From: [Enterobacter] lignolyticus SCF1
Lineage (GTDB): Bacteria; Pseudomonadota; Gammaproteobacteria; Enterobacterales; Enterobacteriaceae
Direction: 5' to 3'
Length of the DNA: 64,000 nucleotides
Assembly: GCF_000164865.1 (NCBI RefSeq)
Contig: NC_014618.1
Location: 1,426,001 to 1,490,000, forward strand
Under the pieces are notes generated by a model. That model was not told the origin of the DNA, made no database searches, and was given only the letters and a program-made list of their open reading frames with translations. A program made the position numbers and the translations under genes. Position 1 is the first letter of the stretch. Each line of letters opens with the position of its first letter. Shown here piece by piece: positions 44,943 to 53,673 of this stretch.

Positions 44943-45492
44943 AGGGCAGCTCGGGCGGCTGCCACTCCTCGACCTCAATCAGCACCAGCAGCGCCGCATC
45001 GCCGCCGTACTCTTTCGGCGCCTGATGAAACGCCATCACGTGCGGATGCTGGGCCAGCCATAGCGGCGTCTGCTGCTTGAGAATATGTTTGCCGTGTCCG
45101 TGCATCACGCAGGTGCAAAAGATGTGCTCCCGCCGACAGGCGGCAATCAGCGCGCCGAGCTCCTGTTTCGCCTGCATCTGGGTTAAACCGTGCAAATCGA
45201 GAAACAGCTCCGGCGAGTAATCGCCCCGACGCAGCTTCTTGAGCTCAAAATGGCTGACGCCGTCGCGTACGTACTTTGTCGCTCCTTCCGTATTCAGCAG
45301 CGGCTGGAATTCATCAGAAAAATAGTGGCTGTTATCGGCCTGCTCCTGAATCAGACGTTTTTCCGGCACTTCATGGGTTTTTTTACGTGTTGGCCGGTGG
45401 ACTATCGTATCCTGTTTGATTTGGCGGGTGCCGGTCATCAGCTGGCGGAACAGCGCCTGATCCTCCTCGCTGAGCGGGTTTTTCTTCTTCAT
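44941..45492 (-). CDS. smrB: SmrB, ribosome-collision endonuclease
   Basis: The 183-residue protein has a long charged N-terminal tail and a C-terminal Smr domain (about 95-175). The catalytic motifs are DLHG (LFLDLHGLTQMQAKQEL) and the loop CVMHGHGKHILKQQTPLWL. In E. coli, SmrB (YfcN) recognises stalled, collided ribosomes and cuts the mRNA between them, so that tmRNA can rescue the leading ribosome. It is divergent from prmB with about 160 bases between. Length matches E. coli SmrB. Confidence 0.95.
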   Translation of the reverse strand: MKKKNPLSEEDQALFRQLMTGTRQIKQDTIVHRPTRKKTHEVPEKRLIQEQADNSHYFSDEFQPLLNTEGATKYVRDGVSHFELKKLRRGDYSPELFLDLHGLTQMQAKQELGALIAACRREHIFCTCVMHGHGKHILKQQTPLWLAQHPHVMAFHQAPKEYGGDAALLVLIEVEEWQPPELP

Positions 45493-45655
45493 CTCATCTT
45501 CTCTGTATCGCTTTGCGACAGTTTACCCGACTCACTGGCGTTGCGGGCAGGGAAAACGCATTTTTCCCCTCCGGTGATGCAAGAGTGCTGATTTATCGCG
45601 GACATCATGGCACACTAGCCGCCGAATTTGAGCAAGACATGCCCTGGAGGCGAGT

Positions 45656-46588
45656 ATGGATAAAATTTTTGTTGATGAAGCAGTCAATGAACTGCATACC
45701 ATTCAGGACATGTTGCGCTGGGCGGTCAGCCGCTTCAGCGCGGCGGGCATCTGGTACGGCCACGGTACGGATAACCCGTGGGATGAGGCCGTCCAGCTGG
45801 TTCTGCCTTCCCTGTACCTGCCGCTGGATATTCCTGAAGACATGCGTCTTGCCCGTCTGACCTCCAGCGAGAAGCACCGGATCGTCGAGCGCGTTATTCG
45901 CCGCGTAAACGAGCGCATTCCGGTGGCGTACCTGACCAATAAGGCCTGGTTCTGCGGCCATGAGTTTTACGTGGACGAGCGCGTGCTGGTGCCGCGTTCG
46001 CCGATTGGCGAGCTTATCAACAGCCGCTTTGCCGGGCTTATCCACCACCAGCCGCAGCATATTCTCGATATGTGCACCGGCAGCGGATGCATCGCGATTG
46101 CCTGCGCTTACGCCTTCCCGGAGGCGGAAGTCGACGGCGTCGATATCTCTCCTGACGCCCTGGCGGTAGCGGAGCGCAATATTGAAGAGCATGGCCTCAT
46201 TCATAACGTGACGCCGATTCGCTCCGATCTGTTCCGCGACCTGCCGCAGGTGCAATACGATCTGATCGTGACCAATCCGCCGTACGTTGATGCCGAAGAC
46301 ATGGCCGACCTGCCGGGCGAGTATCGCCATGAGCCTGAGCTGGGGCTGGCCTCCGGCACCGACGGTCTGAAGCTGACCCGCCGCATTCTTGCCTGCGCGC
46401 CGGATTACCTCTCCGACGACGGTATTCTGATTTGTGAAGTAGGTAACAGCATGGTACATCTGATGGAGCAGTATCCTGATGTCCCATTCACCTGGCTTGA
46501 GTTTGATAACGGCGGGGATGGCGTCTTTATGCTCACGAAAGCGCAGCTGCTGGCTGCCCGCGAACACTTCAGTATTTACAAAGACTAA
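45656..46588 (+). CDS. prmB: PrmB, ribosomal protein L3 N5-glutamine methyltransferase
   Basis: The 310-residue S-adenosylmethionine enzyme methylates a glutamine of ribosomal protein L3. Motif I is ILDMCTGSGCIAIACAYAFPE, followed by VDGVDISPDALAVAERN, and the amide-binding motif NPPY appears in YDLIVTNPPYVDAEDM. The N-terminal domain (RWAVSRFSAAGIWYGHGTDNPWDE) is typical of PrmB rather than PrmC. It is followed 23 bases later by aroC and probably starts an operon running to yfcL. Confidence 0.96.
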   Translation: MDKIFVDEAVNELHTIQDMLRWAVSRFSAAGIWYGHGTDNPWDEAVQLVLPSLYLPLDIPEDMRLARLTSSEKHRIVERVIRRVNERIPVAYLTNKAWFCGHEFYVDERVLVPRSPIGELINSRFAGLIHHQPQHILDMCTGSGCIAIACAYAFPEAEVDGVDISPDALAVAERNIEEHGLIHNVTPIRSDLFRDLPQVQYDLIVTNPPYVDAEDMADLPGEYRHEPELGLASGTDGLKLTRRILACAPDYLSDDGILICEVGNSMVHLMEQYPDVPFTWLEFDNGGDGVFMLTKAQLLAAREHFSIYKD

Positions 46589-46611
46589 TAACACTTTCGA
46601 TCGGAGCTGTG

Positions 46612-47697
46612 ATGGCAGGAAATACAATTGGGCAACTCTTTCGCGTAACGACCTTCGGCGAATCGCACGGCGTCGCGCTTGGCTGCATCGTCGACGGCGT
46701 ACCGCCGGGCATTCCGCTGACCGAAGCCGATTTACAGCACGATCTTGACCGTCGCCGTCCAGGGACCTCTCGTTACACCACTCAGCGCCGCGAACCGGAT
46801 CAGGTAAAGATCCTCTCCGGCGTTTTCGAAGGCGTCACGACCGGGACCAGCATTGGCCTGCTGATTGAAAATACCGATCAGCGTTCCCAGGACTACAGCG
46901 CGATTAAAGACGTATTCCGTCCGGGCCACGCTGACTATACCTACGAGCAGAAGTATGGCCTGCGCGACTACCGCGGCGGCGGACGCTCCTCGGCGCGTGA
47001 AACCGCCATGCGCGTGGCGGCGGGGGCTATCGCTAAGAAATACCTTGCGACAAAATTCGGCGTCGTTGTCCGCGGTTGCCTGACGCAGATGGGCGATATT
47101 CCGCTGGCGATCAAAGACTGGTCGGCGGTCGAGCAGAACCCGTTCTTCTGTCCGGATCCGGAGAAAATCGACGCGCTGGATGCGCTGATGCGCGGCCTGA
47201 AAAAAGAGGGCGACTCCATCGGCGCGAAAGTCACTGTGGTGGCCGACGGCGTACCGCCGGGACTGGGAGAGCCGGTATTTGACCGTCTGGACGCCGATAT
47301 CGCGCATGCCTTAATGAGCATCAATGCGGTCAAAGGCGTGGAGATCGGCGACGGGTTTGGCGTCGTCAGCCTGCGCGGCAGCGAAAACCGCGATGAAATC
47401 ACCCACGCCGGTTTCCAGAGCAACCACGCCGGTGGGATTCTGGGCGGGATCAGCAGCGGGCAGCAGATTGTCGCCCATATGGCGCTGAAGCCGACGTCAA
47501 GCATCACCGTACCGGGGCGGACGATCAATCGCTTTGGCGAAGACGTTGAAATGATTACGAAAGGCCGCCACGATCCGTGCGTCGGTATTCGCGCGGTGCC
47601 TATCGCCGAGGCGATGCTGGCGATTGTATTAATGGACCACCTGCTGCGCCAGCGCGCGCAGAATGCGGATGTGATGACCTCTATTCCACGCTGGTAA
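46612..47697 (+). CDS. aroC: Chorismate synthase
   Basis: The 361-residue enzyme makes chorismate from EPSP, the last common step of aromatic biosynthesis; it needs reduced FMN. Signature sequences are GESHGVALGCIVDGVPPG near residue 13, RSSARETAMRVAAGAIAKK, GFQSNHAGGILGGIS and RHDPCVGIRAVPIAEAM. The start is the ATG at 46612 with CGGAG upstream; an overlapping GTG three bases before is not used in the family. The neighbour mepA begins two bases after its stop. Confidence 0.97.
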   Translation: MAGNTIGQLFRVTTFGESHGVALGCIVDGVPPGIPLTEADLQHDLDRRRPGTSRYTTQRREPDQVKILSGVFEGVTTGTSIGLLIENTDQRSQDYSAIKDVFRPGHADYTYEQKYGLRDYRGGGRSSARETAMRVAAGAIAKKYLATKFGVVVRGCLTQMGDIPLAIKDWSAVEQNPFFCPDPEKIDALDALMRGLKKEGDSIGAKVTVVADGVPPGLGEPVFDRLDADIAHALMSINAVKGVEIGDGFGVVSLRGSENRDEITHAGFQSNHAGGILGGISSGQQIVAHMALKPTSSITVPGRTINRFGEDVEMITKGRHDPCVGIRAVPIAEAMLAIVLMDHLLRQRAQNADVMTSIPRW

Positions 47698-47699
47698 AC

Positions 47700-48524
47700 A
47701 TGAAAAAAACAGCCATCGCGCTGCTGGCTCTGCTTGCCAGCGGCGCTAGCCTCGCGGCGACGCCGTGGCAGAAAATCTCTCAGCCGATCGCCGGATCGGC
47801 CCAGTCGATTGGCGCCTTCTCCAACGGCTGTATCGTTGGGGCGCACGCGCTGCCGATTCAGTCAGATGATTATCAGGTCATGCGTACCGATCAGCGTCGC
47901 TATTTTGGCCATCCGGACCTGATCGCGTTTATCCAGCGGCTGAGCGGCCAGGTGCATAACCACGGGCTCGGCACGCTGCTGATTGGCGATATGGGAATGC
48001 CGGCGGGAGGTCGTTTCAACGGCGGTCACGCCAGCCACCAGACGGGTCTGGATGTGGATATCTTCCTGCAGCTGCCGAAAGCGCGCTGGACCTCCGCGCA
48101 GCTGCTGAAGCCGCAGGCGCTGGATCTGGTCGCGGCCGACGGCAAGCACGTGGTGCCGTCGCTGTGGTCCCCGCAGATAACCAGCCTGATTAAGCTTGCC
48201 GCTCAGGATGACGACGTTACGCGGATTTTCGTCAACCCGGCTATCAAACAGCAGCTGTGCCTGGATGCCGGTACGGATCGCGACTGGCTGCATAAAGTAC
48301 GGCCATGGTTCCAGCATCGTGCGCATATGCATGTGCGCCTGCGTTGCCCGGCGGGCAGCCTGGAATGCGAAGAACAGGCTCCACCACCGCCTGGCGACGG
48401 GTGCGGCGCCGAGCTGCAAAGCTGGTTCGAACCGCCTAAGCCTGGCTCAACGAAACCTGAGAAGAAGACGCCGCCTCCGCTGCCGCCTTCCTGCCAGGCG
48501 CTACTGGATGAGCACGCACTCTAA
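47700..48524 (+). CDS. mepA: MepA, penicillin-insensitive murein endopeptidase
   Basis: The 274-residue precursor has a signal peptide (MKKTAIALLALLASGASLA, cleavage near 19). The mature LAS-type zinc peptidase shows GGRFNGGHASHQTGLDVDIFLQLP (first zinc ligands His and Asp) and the distal HRAHMHVRLRCP (zinc-binding His). It cuts D-alanyl-meso-diaminopimelyl cross-bridges of peptidoglycan. Cysteines in the C-terminal half fit periplasmic disulfides. It overlaps yfcA by one base (TAATG). Confidence 0.95.
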   Translation: MKKTAIALLALLASGASLAATPWQKISQPIAGSAQSIGAFSNGCIVGAHALPIQSDDYQVMRTDQRRYFGHPDLIAFIQRLSGQVHNHGLGTLLIGDMGMPAGGRFNGGHASHQTGLDVDIFLQLPKARWTSAQLLKPQALDLVAADGKHVVPSLWSPQITSLIKLAAQDDDVTRIFVNPAIKQQLCLDAGTDRDWLHKVRPWFQHRAHMHVRLRCPAGSLECEEQAPPPPGDGCGAELQSWFEPPKPGSTKPEKKTPPPLPPSCQALLDEHAL

Positions 48525-49333
48525 TGGACAGCTTTGTCGATATCTTTATGGTTTCGCCGCTTTTGCTGGCGACGCTTTTTTTCATCGCGTTATTGGCGGG
48601 TTTTATTGATTCAATCGCCGGCGGCGGCGGTCTGTTGACCATCCCGGCGCTGATGGCGGTGGGGATGTCGCCCGCCCAGGCGCTGGCGACCAACAAGCTG
48701 CAGGCCTGCGGCGGGTCGGTTTCCGCCTCTCTCTATTTTATCCGCCGCAAGGTGGTGAACCTCGGCGACCAGAAGCTCAATATCCTGATGACCTTTCTCG
48801 GCTCAACGAGCGGGGCGCTGCTGGTGCAGCATGTGCAATCCGACATTCTGCGCCAGATCCTGCCGCTGCTGGTGATTGGCATCGGCCTCTATTTCCTGCT
48901 GATGCCAAAGCTTGGCGAAAACGACCGTCAGCGCCGCTTGTACGGCCTGCCGTTTGCGTTGGTGGCCGGGGGCTGCGTTGGGTTTTATGACGGCTTTTTC
49001 GGCCCGGGCGCCGGGTCGTTCTATGCGCTGGCGTTTGTGACGCTGGCGGGCTATAACCTGGCGAAATCCACGGCGCATGCCAAGCTGCTGAACGCCACCT
49101 CGAACCTTGGCGGTCTGCTGCTGTTCATTCTTGGAGGAAAGGTTATCTGGGCCACCGGCTTTGTGATGATGGCCGGGCAGTTTCTCGGCGCGCGGATGGG
49201 CTCCCGTCTGGTGCTGAGCAAAGGACAAACGCTGATTCGCCCGATGATCGTTATCGTCTCGGCGGTGATGAGCTCTAAACTACTTTATGACAGCCACGGG
49301 GCGGAAATTCTGCAATGGCTGGGACTTCACTAA
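48524..49333 (+). CDS. yfcA: YfcA, TSUP (TauE/SafE) family membrane transporter
   Basis: The 269-residue inner-membrane protein has about eight helices and the TSUP repeats SIAGGGGLLTIPALMAVGMSPAQALATNKLQ and CVGFYDGFFGPGAGSFYALAFVTLAGYNLAKSTAHAKLLNATSNLG. Members move organosulfur or other small anions. E. coli YfcA has no firmly assigned substrate. It is coupled on both sides: its start overlaps the mepA stop and its stop overlaps the epmC start. Confidence 0.93.
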   Translation: MDSFVDIFMVSPLLLATLFFIALLAGFIDSIAGGGGLLTIPALMAVGMSPAQALATNKLQACGGSVSASLYFIRRKVVNLGDQKLNILMTFLGSTSGALLVQHVQSDILRQILPLLVIGIGLYFLLMPKLGENDRQRRLYGLPFALVAGGCVGFYDGFFGPGAGSFYALAFVTLAGYNLAKSTAHAKLLNATSNLGGLLLFILGGKVIWATGFVMMAGQFLGARMGSRLVLSKGQTLIRPMIVIVSAVMSSKLLYDSHGAEILQWLGLH

Positions 49334-49881
49334 TGCAACAGCAACACCATTATCAGCAGCTGATCGACATTTTCGACGGCTGCTTTGCCCGCGATTTTAA
49401 CACCCGTCTGATTAAAGGCGACGACGAACCCATTTATCTTCCTGCCGATGACGATGCGCCCTATAACCGCATCGTTTTTGCCCACGGCTTTTACGCCAGC
49501 GCGCTGCACGAAATTTCCCACTGGTGCATCGCCGGTGCCGAACGGCGCAAGCAGGTGGACTTTGGCTACTGGTACTGCCCGGATGGGCGCGACGCGATGA
49601 CCCAGTGCCAGTTTGAGGACGTGGAGGTCAAACCGCAGGCCTTTGACTGGCTGTTTTGCGTGGCGGCGGGATTCCCGTTTAACGTCAGCTGCGACAACCT
49701 GGAAGGGGACTTCGAGCCCGACCGCATCGCGTTTCAACGCCGGGTCCACGCGCAGGTGATGGCGTATCTGGACGAGGGCATCCCGGCGCGCCCGGCGCGT
49801 TTTATTCAGGCATTGCAAAATTATTATCAGACGCCGACGATGACGGCGGAACACTTCCCCTGGCCGGAAGATCTAAATTGA
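49333..49881 (+). CDS. epmC: EpmC, elongation factor P hydroxylase
   Basis: The 182-residue protein (E. coli YfcM) hydroxylates the beta-lysylated lysine 34 of EF-P, the last step after EpmA and EpmB. Recognised parts are FDGCFARDFNTRLIKGDDEPIYLPAD, FAHGFYASALHEISHWCIAGAERR (with a His-Glu-His metal set) and DFGYWYCPDGRD. The start ATG at 49333 overlaps the yfcA stop (TAATG); an in-frame ATG six codons earlier lies inside yfcA and is unlikely. Confidence 0.93.
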   Translation: MQQQHHYQQLIDIFDGCFARDFNTRLIKGDDEPIYLPADDDAPYNRIVFAHGFYASALHEISHWCIAGAERRKQVDFGYWYCPDGRDAMTQCQFEDVEVKPQAFDWLFCVAAGFPFNVSCDNLEGDFEPDRIAFQRRVHAQVMAYLDEGIPARPARFIQALQNYYQTPTMTAEHFPWPEDLN

Positions 49882-49890
49882 GGAAAGAAG

Positions 49891-50169
49891 ATGATCGCAG
49901 AATTTGAATCGCGCATTCTGGCGTTAATTGATGACATGGTTGAGCACGCCAGCGACGACGAGCTGTTTGCCAGCGGCTACCTGCGCGGCCATCTGACGCT
50001 GGCGGTCGCCGAACTTGAAGCGGGCGATGACCACTCGCCGGACGCCGTCTATGAAAAAGTCACCCATAGCCTGGAAAATGCGATCCATGCCGGTGAACTG
50101 TCGCCGCGCGACCAGTCGCTGGTGCTGGGGATGTGGGACTCCCTGTTTCAGCAGGCGAAATTCAAATAA
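49891..50169 (+). CDS. yfcL: YfcL family protein
   Basis: The 92-residue acidic cytoplasmic protein MIAEFESRILALIDDMVEHASDDELFASGYLRGHLTL... matches E. coli YfcL in length and content. It has no known domain beyond its own family and no assigned function. AGGAAAG precedes the ATG. It follows epmC by nine bases and is the last gene of the prmB-yfcL run. Confidence 0.9.
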   Translation: MIAEFESRILALIDDMVEHASDDELFASGYLRGHLTLAVAELEAGDDHSPDAVYEKVTHSLENAIHAGELSPRDQSLVLGMWDSLFQQAKFK

Positions 50170-50177
50170 TCGCTGAC

Positions 50178-50214
50178 GGTACTGCCCTCAACCCGACCGG
50201 GAGAGGACAGTACC
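50178..50214. repeat. Inverted repeat between yfcL and mnmC
   Basis: GGTACTGCCCTC and GAGAGGACAGTACC arms form an imperfect hairpin around ACCCGACCGG, between two convergent genes. It may terminate transcription in either direction or be a degenerate intergenic repeat; there is no T tract. Confidence 0.5.
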
Positions 50215-50229
50215 CGCCTCACGCCATCA

Positions 50230-52230
50230 TCATTTCACCGCTTTACCTTTCAGCAGCTTCCGCACCCACAGCCGGTTAGGGCTGAGCGCCGCCAGCGTTT
50301 CAGCATCCAGCGGCAGCGGCTCTTCGCTCATCTGCGAGGCGAGAATCTCCGCCGCCAGCGGCGCCGAGCACAGGCCGCGGGAGCCTAATGCGCCCAGCAT
50401 AAAGAGCCCCTCATAAACCGGCGCCTGCGCGGCATCCTGCGGGTTATCCGCCAGATGGGCATACTGCGTCAGCGTTTCGTGATAGTCCGGCACGCCGCCC
50501 AGCATCGGCAGGTGATCGCGGGTGGCGCAACGTACGCCGCATCGCGCGTCGTTATCGCTCACGTTGACCTCCTGCGCCCACCGGGCCTGCGGGAAGCAGT
50601 CGATCAGCCGCTGGCGATTATGCTGCTGATCCGCTGCGCTAAAAGCAGCGTCCGTCTGTCCGCGATGGTAGCTGGCGCCGATGCAGTGCTGGTGATTATT
50701 GGGGTTCTGCGGCGTCAGATAACCGTCGTAGCACAGCACCTGGCGCAGCGCAGATAGTGATGGCGTCGTCGGGATATGGCTGACCTGGCCGCCCACCGGA
50801 TAGACCGGCAGCCGCTGCGTCTGGCTGAACTGATTAATGCGGTGCCCGTTGGCAAGCACGACGGTGGCATGCGGGCGGGTTTCGCCGTGGCTCAACTGCA
50901 CCAGCCAGCCCGGGTCAAGAGGCGTGAGCTGTTCGACGCCCGCGCGCCAGCGCACGGTCAGCCCGCGCTCGCAGGCAAGCTGTAGCGCCGTGGCGGTCAG
51001 TTCGGCCGGGCAGAGCCAGCCTCCGAGCGGGTAGGTGATGCCGCCGCAGCCGGTTTCCACGCCGCACAGCGCGGCGACGTCTTCGGCGCTCACGGCATGG
51101 GCGATGACAGACGGCAGCCCCAGCGACAGCATCTGGGCTATCTTTTGCTGGCTCTTGTCATCAAAGCCTGCCTGGGTAACGCCGCACCAGTCGTGGTCAA
51201 ACCGCACCGGCAGCGCATCATACAGCCGACGGGCAAAGGTAAAGGCCGCCGGGAAAAACTGCGCCAGCGCCGGGTCATGGGCGCTGAGCAGAGGGTAGAG
51301 CGCGCCCTGACGGTTCCCCGAGGCGCCCTGAGCAGGCTGCGCATCCTCGCAATACAGCGTCACCTGCCAGCCCCGGCGCAGCAGCGCGAGGGAAAGCAGC
51401 GCGCTCGCGATTCCGCCGCCGATGACCGCGACCTCGCGGGCCGAGCTGCCGCGACGCGAAAACCACGGCGTCCGCGGCGCGCTTTCCGCACCTTCCGGCA
51501 TTTCACCAGTCAGCATTTCGCGCTTGCGGCCAAAGCCTTTGCTCTTGCGCATGGTAAACCCGGCTTCCTGCAGCCCGCGGCGCACGAACCCGGCGGAGGT
51601 AAACGTCGCCAGCGTGCCGCCGGGGCGGGCCAGCCGCGCCATGGCGTTAAACAGCCCCGGCGTCCACATATCGGGGTTTTTGGCGGGGGCGAAGCCGTCC
51701 AGAAACCAGGCGTCCACCTTCTGGTTGAAGGTATCGTCGAGCGTATCAACAAGGGTATTGATATCGCCGAACCACAGATCCAGCGTGACCCGTCCGTCGT
51801 CGAGCAACAGGCGATGGCAGCCGGGCAGCGGCAGCGGCCACTGCGCCTGCAGTTGCTCCGCCCAGGGCGCCAGCTCGGGCCAGTGCTGGTGGGCGAGGCG
51901 CAGGTCGTCCGCGCGCAGGGGGAATTTTTCAAAACTGACGAAATGTAATCTTTGTAGCGTAGCGTCAGGATGCGAGGCGCGAAACGCCGCAAACGCCTGC
52001 CAGAGCGTCAGAAAGTTAAGCCCGGTGCCGAAGCCGCTTTCGGCGACGACAAAATGCGGGCGTGGGTGCTTGCCGAAGCGTGCGGGAAGCTGATTTCCGC
52101 CAAGAAAAACGTATCGAGTTTCTTCCAGTCCGTTATCATTAGAAAAGTAGACGTCATCAAAATCTCGGGAAACAGGTGTACCCTCACTGTTAAATTCGAG
52201 GTTGGCGGGTTGTATGGCGTTTTGTTTCAC
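50230..52230 (-). CDS. mnmC: MnmC, bifunctional tRNA mnm5s2U modification enzyme
   Basis: The 666-residue protein fuses two enzymes. The N-terminal methyltransferase (about 1-245, E. coli MnmC2) shows VAESGFGTGLNFLTLWQAF and AWFLDGFAPAKNPDMW. The C-terminal FAD oxidase (MnmC1) starts at VAVIGGGIASALLSLALLRRGWQVTLYC. It removes the carboxymethyl group of cmnm5U34 and then methylates the amine, giving mnm5s2U in tRNAs for Lys, Glu and Gln. The start is taken as GTG at 52230 (VKQNAIQPANLEFNSEGTPVSRDFDD), as in E. coli; an ATG five codons upstream is the alternative. It diverges from fabB. Confidence 0.93.
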   Translation of the reverse strand: MKQNAIQPANLEFNSEGTPVSRDFDDVYFSNDNGLEETRYVFLGGNQLPARFGKHPRPHFVVAESGFGTGLNFLTLWQAFAAFRASHPDATLQRLHFVSFEKFPLRADDLRLAHQHWPELAPWAEQLQAQWPLPLPGCHRLLLDDGRVTLDLWFGDINTLVDTLDDTFNQKVDAWFLDGFAPAKNPDMWTPGLFNAMARLARPGGTLATFTSAGFVRRGLQEAGFTMRKSKGFGRKREMLTGEMPEGAESAPRTPWFSRRGSSAREVAVIGGGIASALLSLALLRRGWQVTLYCEDAQPAQGASGNRQGALYPLLSAHDPALAQFFPAAFTFARRLYDALPVRFDHDWCGVTQAGFDDKSQQKIAQMLSLGLPSVIAHAVSAEDVAALCGVETGCGGITYPLGGWLCPAELTATALQLACERGLTVRWRAGVEQLTPLDPGWLVQLSHGETRPHATVVLANGHRINQFSQTQRLPVYPVGGQVSHIPTTPSLSALRQVLCYDGYLTPQNPNNHQHCIGASYHRGQTDAAFSAADQQHNRQRLIDCFPQARWAQEVNVSDNDARCGVRCATRDHLPMLGGVPDYHETLTQYAHLADNPQDAAQAPVYEGLFMLGALGSRGLCSAPLAAEILASQMSEEPLPLDAETLAALSPNRLWVRKLLKGKAVK

Positions 52231-52306
52231 GTAAGTTACTCGCATAGCAAGGCATCGGACGATCTTAACGATGTGTGCGAAGCGGCGCAAATTTATGCAT
52301 TAATTG

Positions 52307-52341
52307 TCTGATCGGACTTGTTCGGCGTACAAGTGTACGCT
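52307..52341 (+). promoter_or_regulatory. FadR activator site and FabR operator before fabB
   Basis: TCTGATCGGACTTGTTC (52307-52323) matches the FadR site that activates fabB in E. coli. Immediately after it, GGCGTACAAGTGTACGCT (52324-52341) is the FabR palindrome. Together they tie unsaturated fatty-acid synthesis to lipid supply. Confidence 0.88.
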
Positions 52342-52388
52342 ATCGTGCGACACGAAACGTTAAATAGTGCGACTTACAGAGGTATTGA

Positions 52389-53603
52389 ATGAAACGTGCA
52401 GTGATTACTGGCCTGGGCATTGTTTCCAGCATCGGTAACAACCAGCAGGAAGTCCTGGCATCTCTGCGTGAAGGACGCTCTGGGATCACTTTCTCTCAGG
52501 AGCTGAAAGATTCCGGCATGCGTAGCCACGTCTGGGGCAACGTAAAACTGGATACCACTGGCCTCATCGACCGTAAAGTTGTGCGCTTTATGAGCGACGC
52601 ATCCATTTATGCTTTCTTGTCTATGGAGCAGGCGATTGCTGATGCTGGTCTCTCTGCAGAGGTTTATCAAAATAACCCGCGCGTTGGCCTGATTGCAGGT
52701 TCCGGCGGCGGCTCCCCGAAATTCCAGGTCTTTGGCGCAGACGCCATGCGCAGCCCGCGCGGTCTGAAAGCCGTAGGCCCTTATGTTGTGACCAAAGCGA
52801 TGGCGTCCGGCGTTTCCGCCTGCCTCGCCACGCCGTTTAAAATCCACGGCGTCAACTACTCCATCAGCTCCGCCTGTGCGACCTCCGCACACTGCATCGG
52901 TAACGCGGTAGAGCAGATTCAGCTGGGCAAACAGGACATCGTGTTTGCCGGCGGCGGCGAAGAGCTGTGCTGGGAAATGGCCTGCGAGTTCGACGCGATG
53001 GGCGCGCTGTCCACCAAGTACAACGACACTCCGGAAAAAGCCTCCCGTACCTATGATGCGAACCGTGACGGCTTCGTTATCGCAGGCGGCGGCGGTATGG
53101 TTGTCGTTGAGGAGCTGGAGCATGCTCTGGCGCGCGGCGCGCATATCTACGCGGAAATCGTTGGCTACGGCGCAACCTCTGATGGCGCAGACATGGTAGC
53201 GCCGTCGGGCGAAGGCGCGGTGCGCTGCATGCAGATGGCGATGCACGGCGTGGATACGCCGATCGACTACCTGAACTCCCACGGCACGTCTACGCCGGTA
53301 GGCGACGTCAAAGAGCTCGGCGCTATCCGTGAAGTTTTCGGCGACAACAGCCCGGCCATCTCTGCGACCAAAGCCATGACCGGTCACTCCCTGGGCGCCG
53401 CTGGCGTACAGGAAGCCATCTACTCTCTGCTGATGCTGGAACACGGCTTTATCGCCCCAAGCATCAACGTTGAAGAGCTGGACGAGCAGGCTCAGGGTCT
53501 GAACATCGTGACCAAACCGACCGACGCGACGCTGACCACCGTCATGTCCAACAGCTTCGGTTTCGGCGGCACCAACGCCACGCTGGTGATGCGTAAGCTT
53601 TAA
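52389..53603 (+). CDS. fabB: 3-oxoacyl-ACP synthase I (FabB)
   Basis: The 404-residue condensing enzyme elongates acyl-ACP and is essential for unsaturated fatty acids. The catalytic triad is visible: Cys163 in NYSISSACATSAHC, His near 298 in YLNSHGTSTPVGD and His near 333 in AMTGHSLGAAGVQEA. GFGFGGTNATLVM closes the protein. The sequence is nearly identical to E. coli FabB (406). It is controlled by the FadR and FabR sites directly upstream and followed by a strong terminator. Confidence 0.97.
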   Translation: MKRAVITGLGIVSSIGNNQQEVLASLREGRSGITFSQELKDSGMRSHVWGNVKLDTTGLIDRKVVRFMSDASIYAFLSMEQAIADAGLSAEVYQNNPRVGLIAGSGGGSPKFQVFGADAMRSPRGLKAVGPYVVTKAMASGVSACLATPFKIHGVNYSISSACATSAHCIGNAVEQIQLGKQDIVFAGGGEELCWEMACEFDAMGALSTKYNDTPEKASRTYDANRDGFVIAGGGGMVVVEELEHALARGAHIYAEIVGYGATSDGADMVAPSGEGAVRCMQMAMHGVDTPIDYLNSHGTSTPVGDVKELGAIREVFGDNSPAISATKAMTGHSLGAAGVQEAIYSLLMLEHGFIAPSINVEELDEQAQGLNIVTKPTDATLTTVMSNSFGFGGTNATLVMRKL

Positions 53604-53625
53604 GCCTAAAATAACCGACACTCCA

Positions 53626-53654
53626 GGGAGCCGAATGGCTCCCTTCTTTTTTTT
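53626..53654 (+). terminator. fabB terminator
   Basis: GGGAGCC-gaat-GGCTCCC followed by TTCTTTTTTTT. yfcJ starts 20 bases later. Confidence 0.93.
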
Positions 53655-53673
53655 CTGGTTTTACTTTCCTGTT

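Noticed and set aside
52374..53621. 415-codon antisense frame over fabB
   Set aside because: Shadow of a highly expressed gene with biased codons; no ribosome site and no recognisable protein.
53635..53673. Upstream extension of YfcJ by 13 codons
   Set aside because: It would start inside the fabB terminator and encodes a Phe-rich stretch translated from its T tract.
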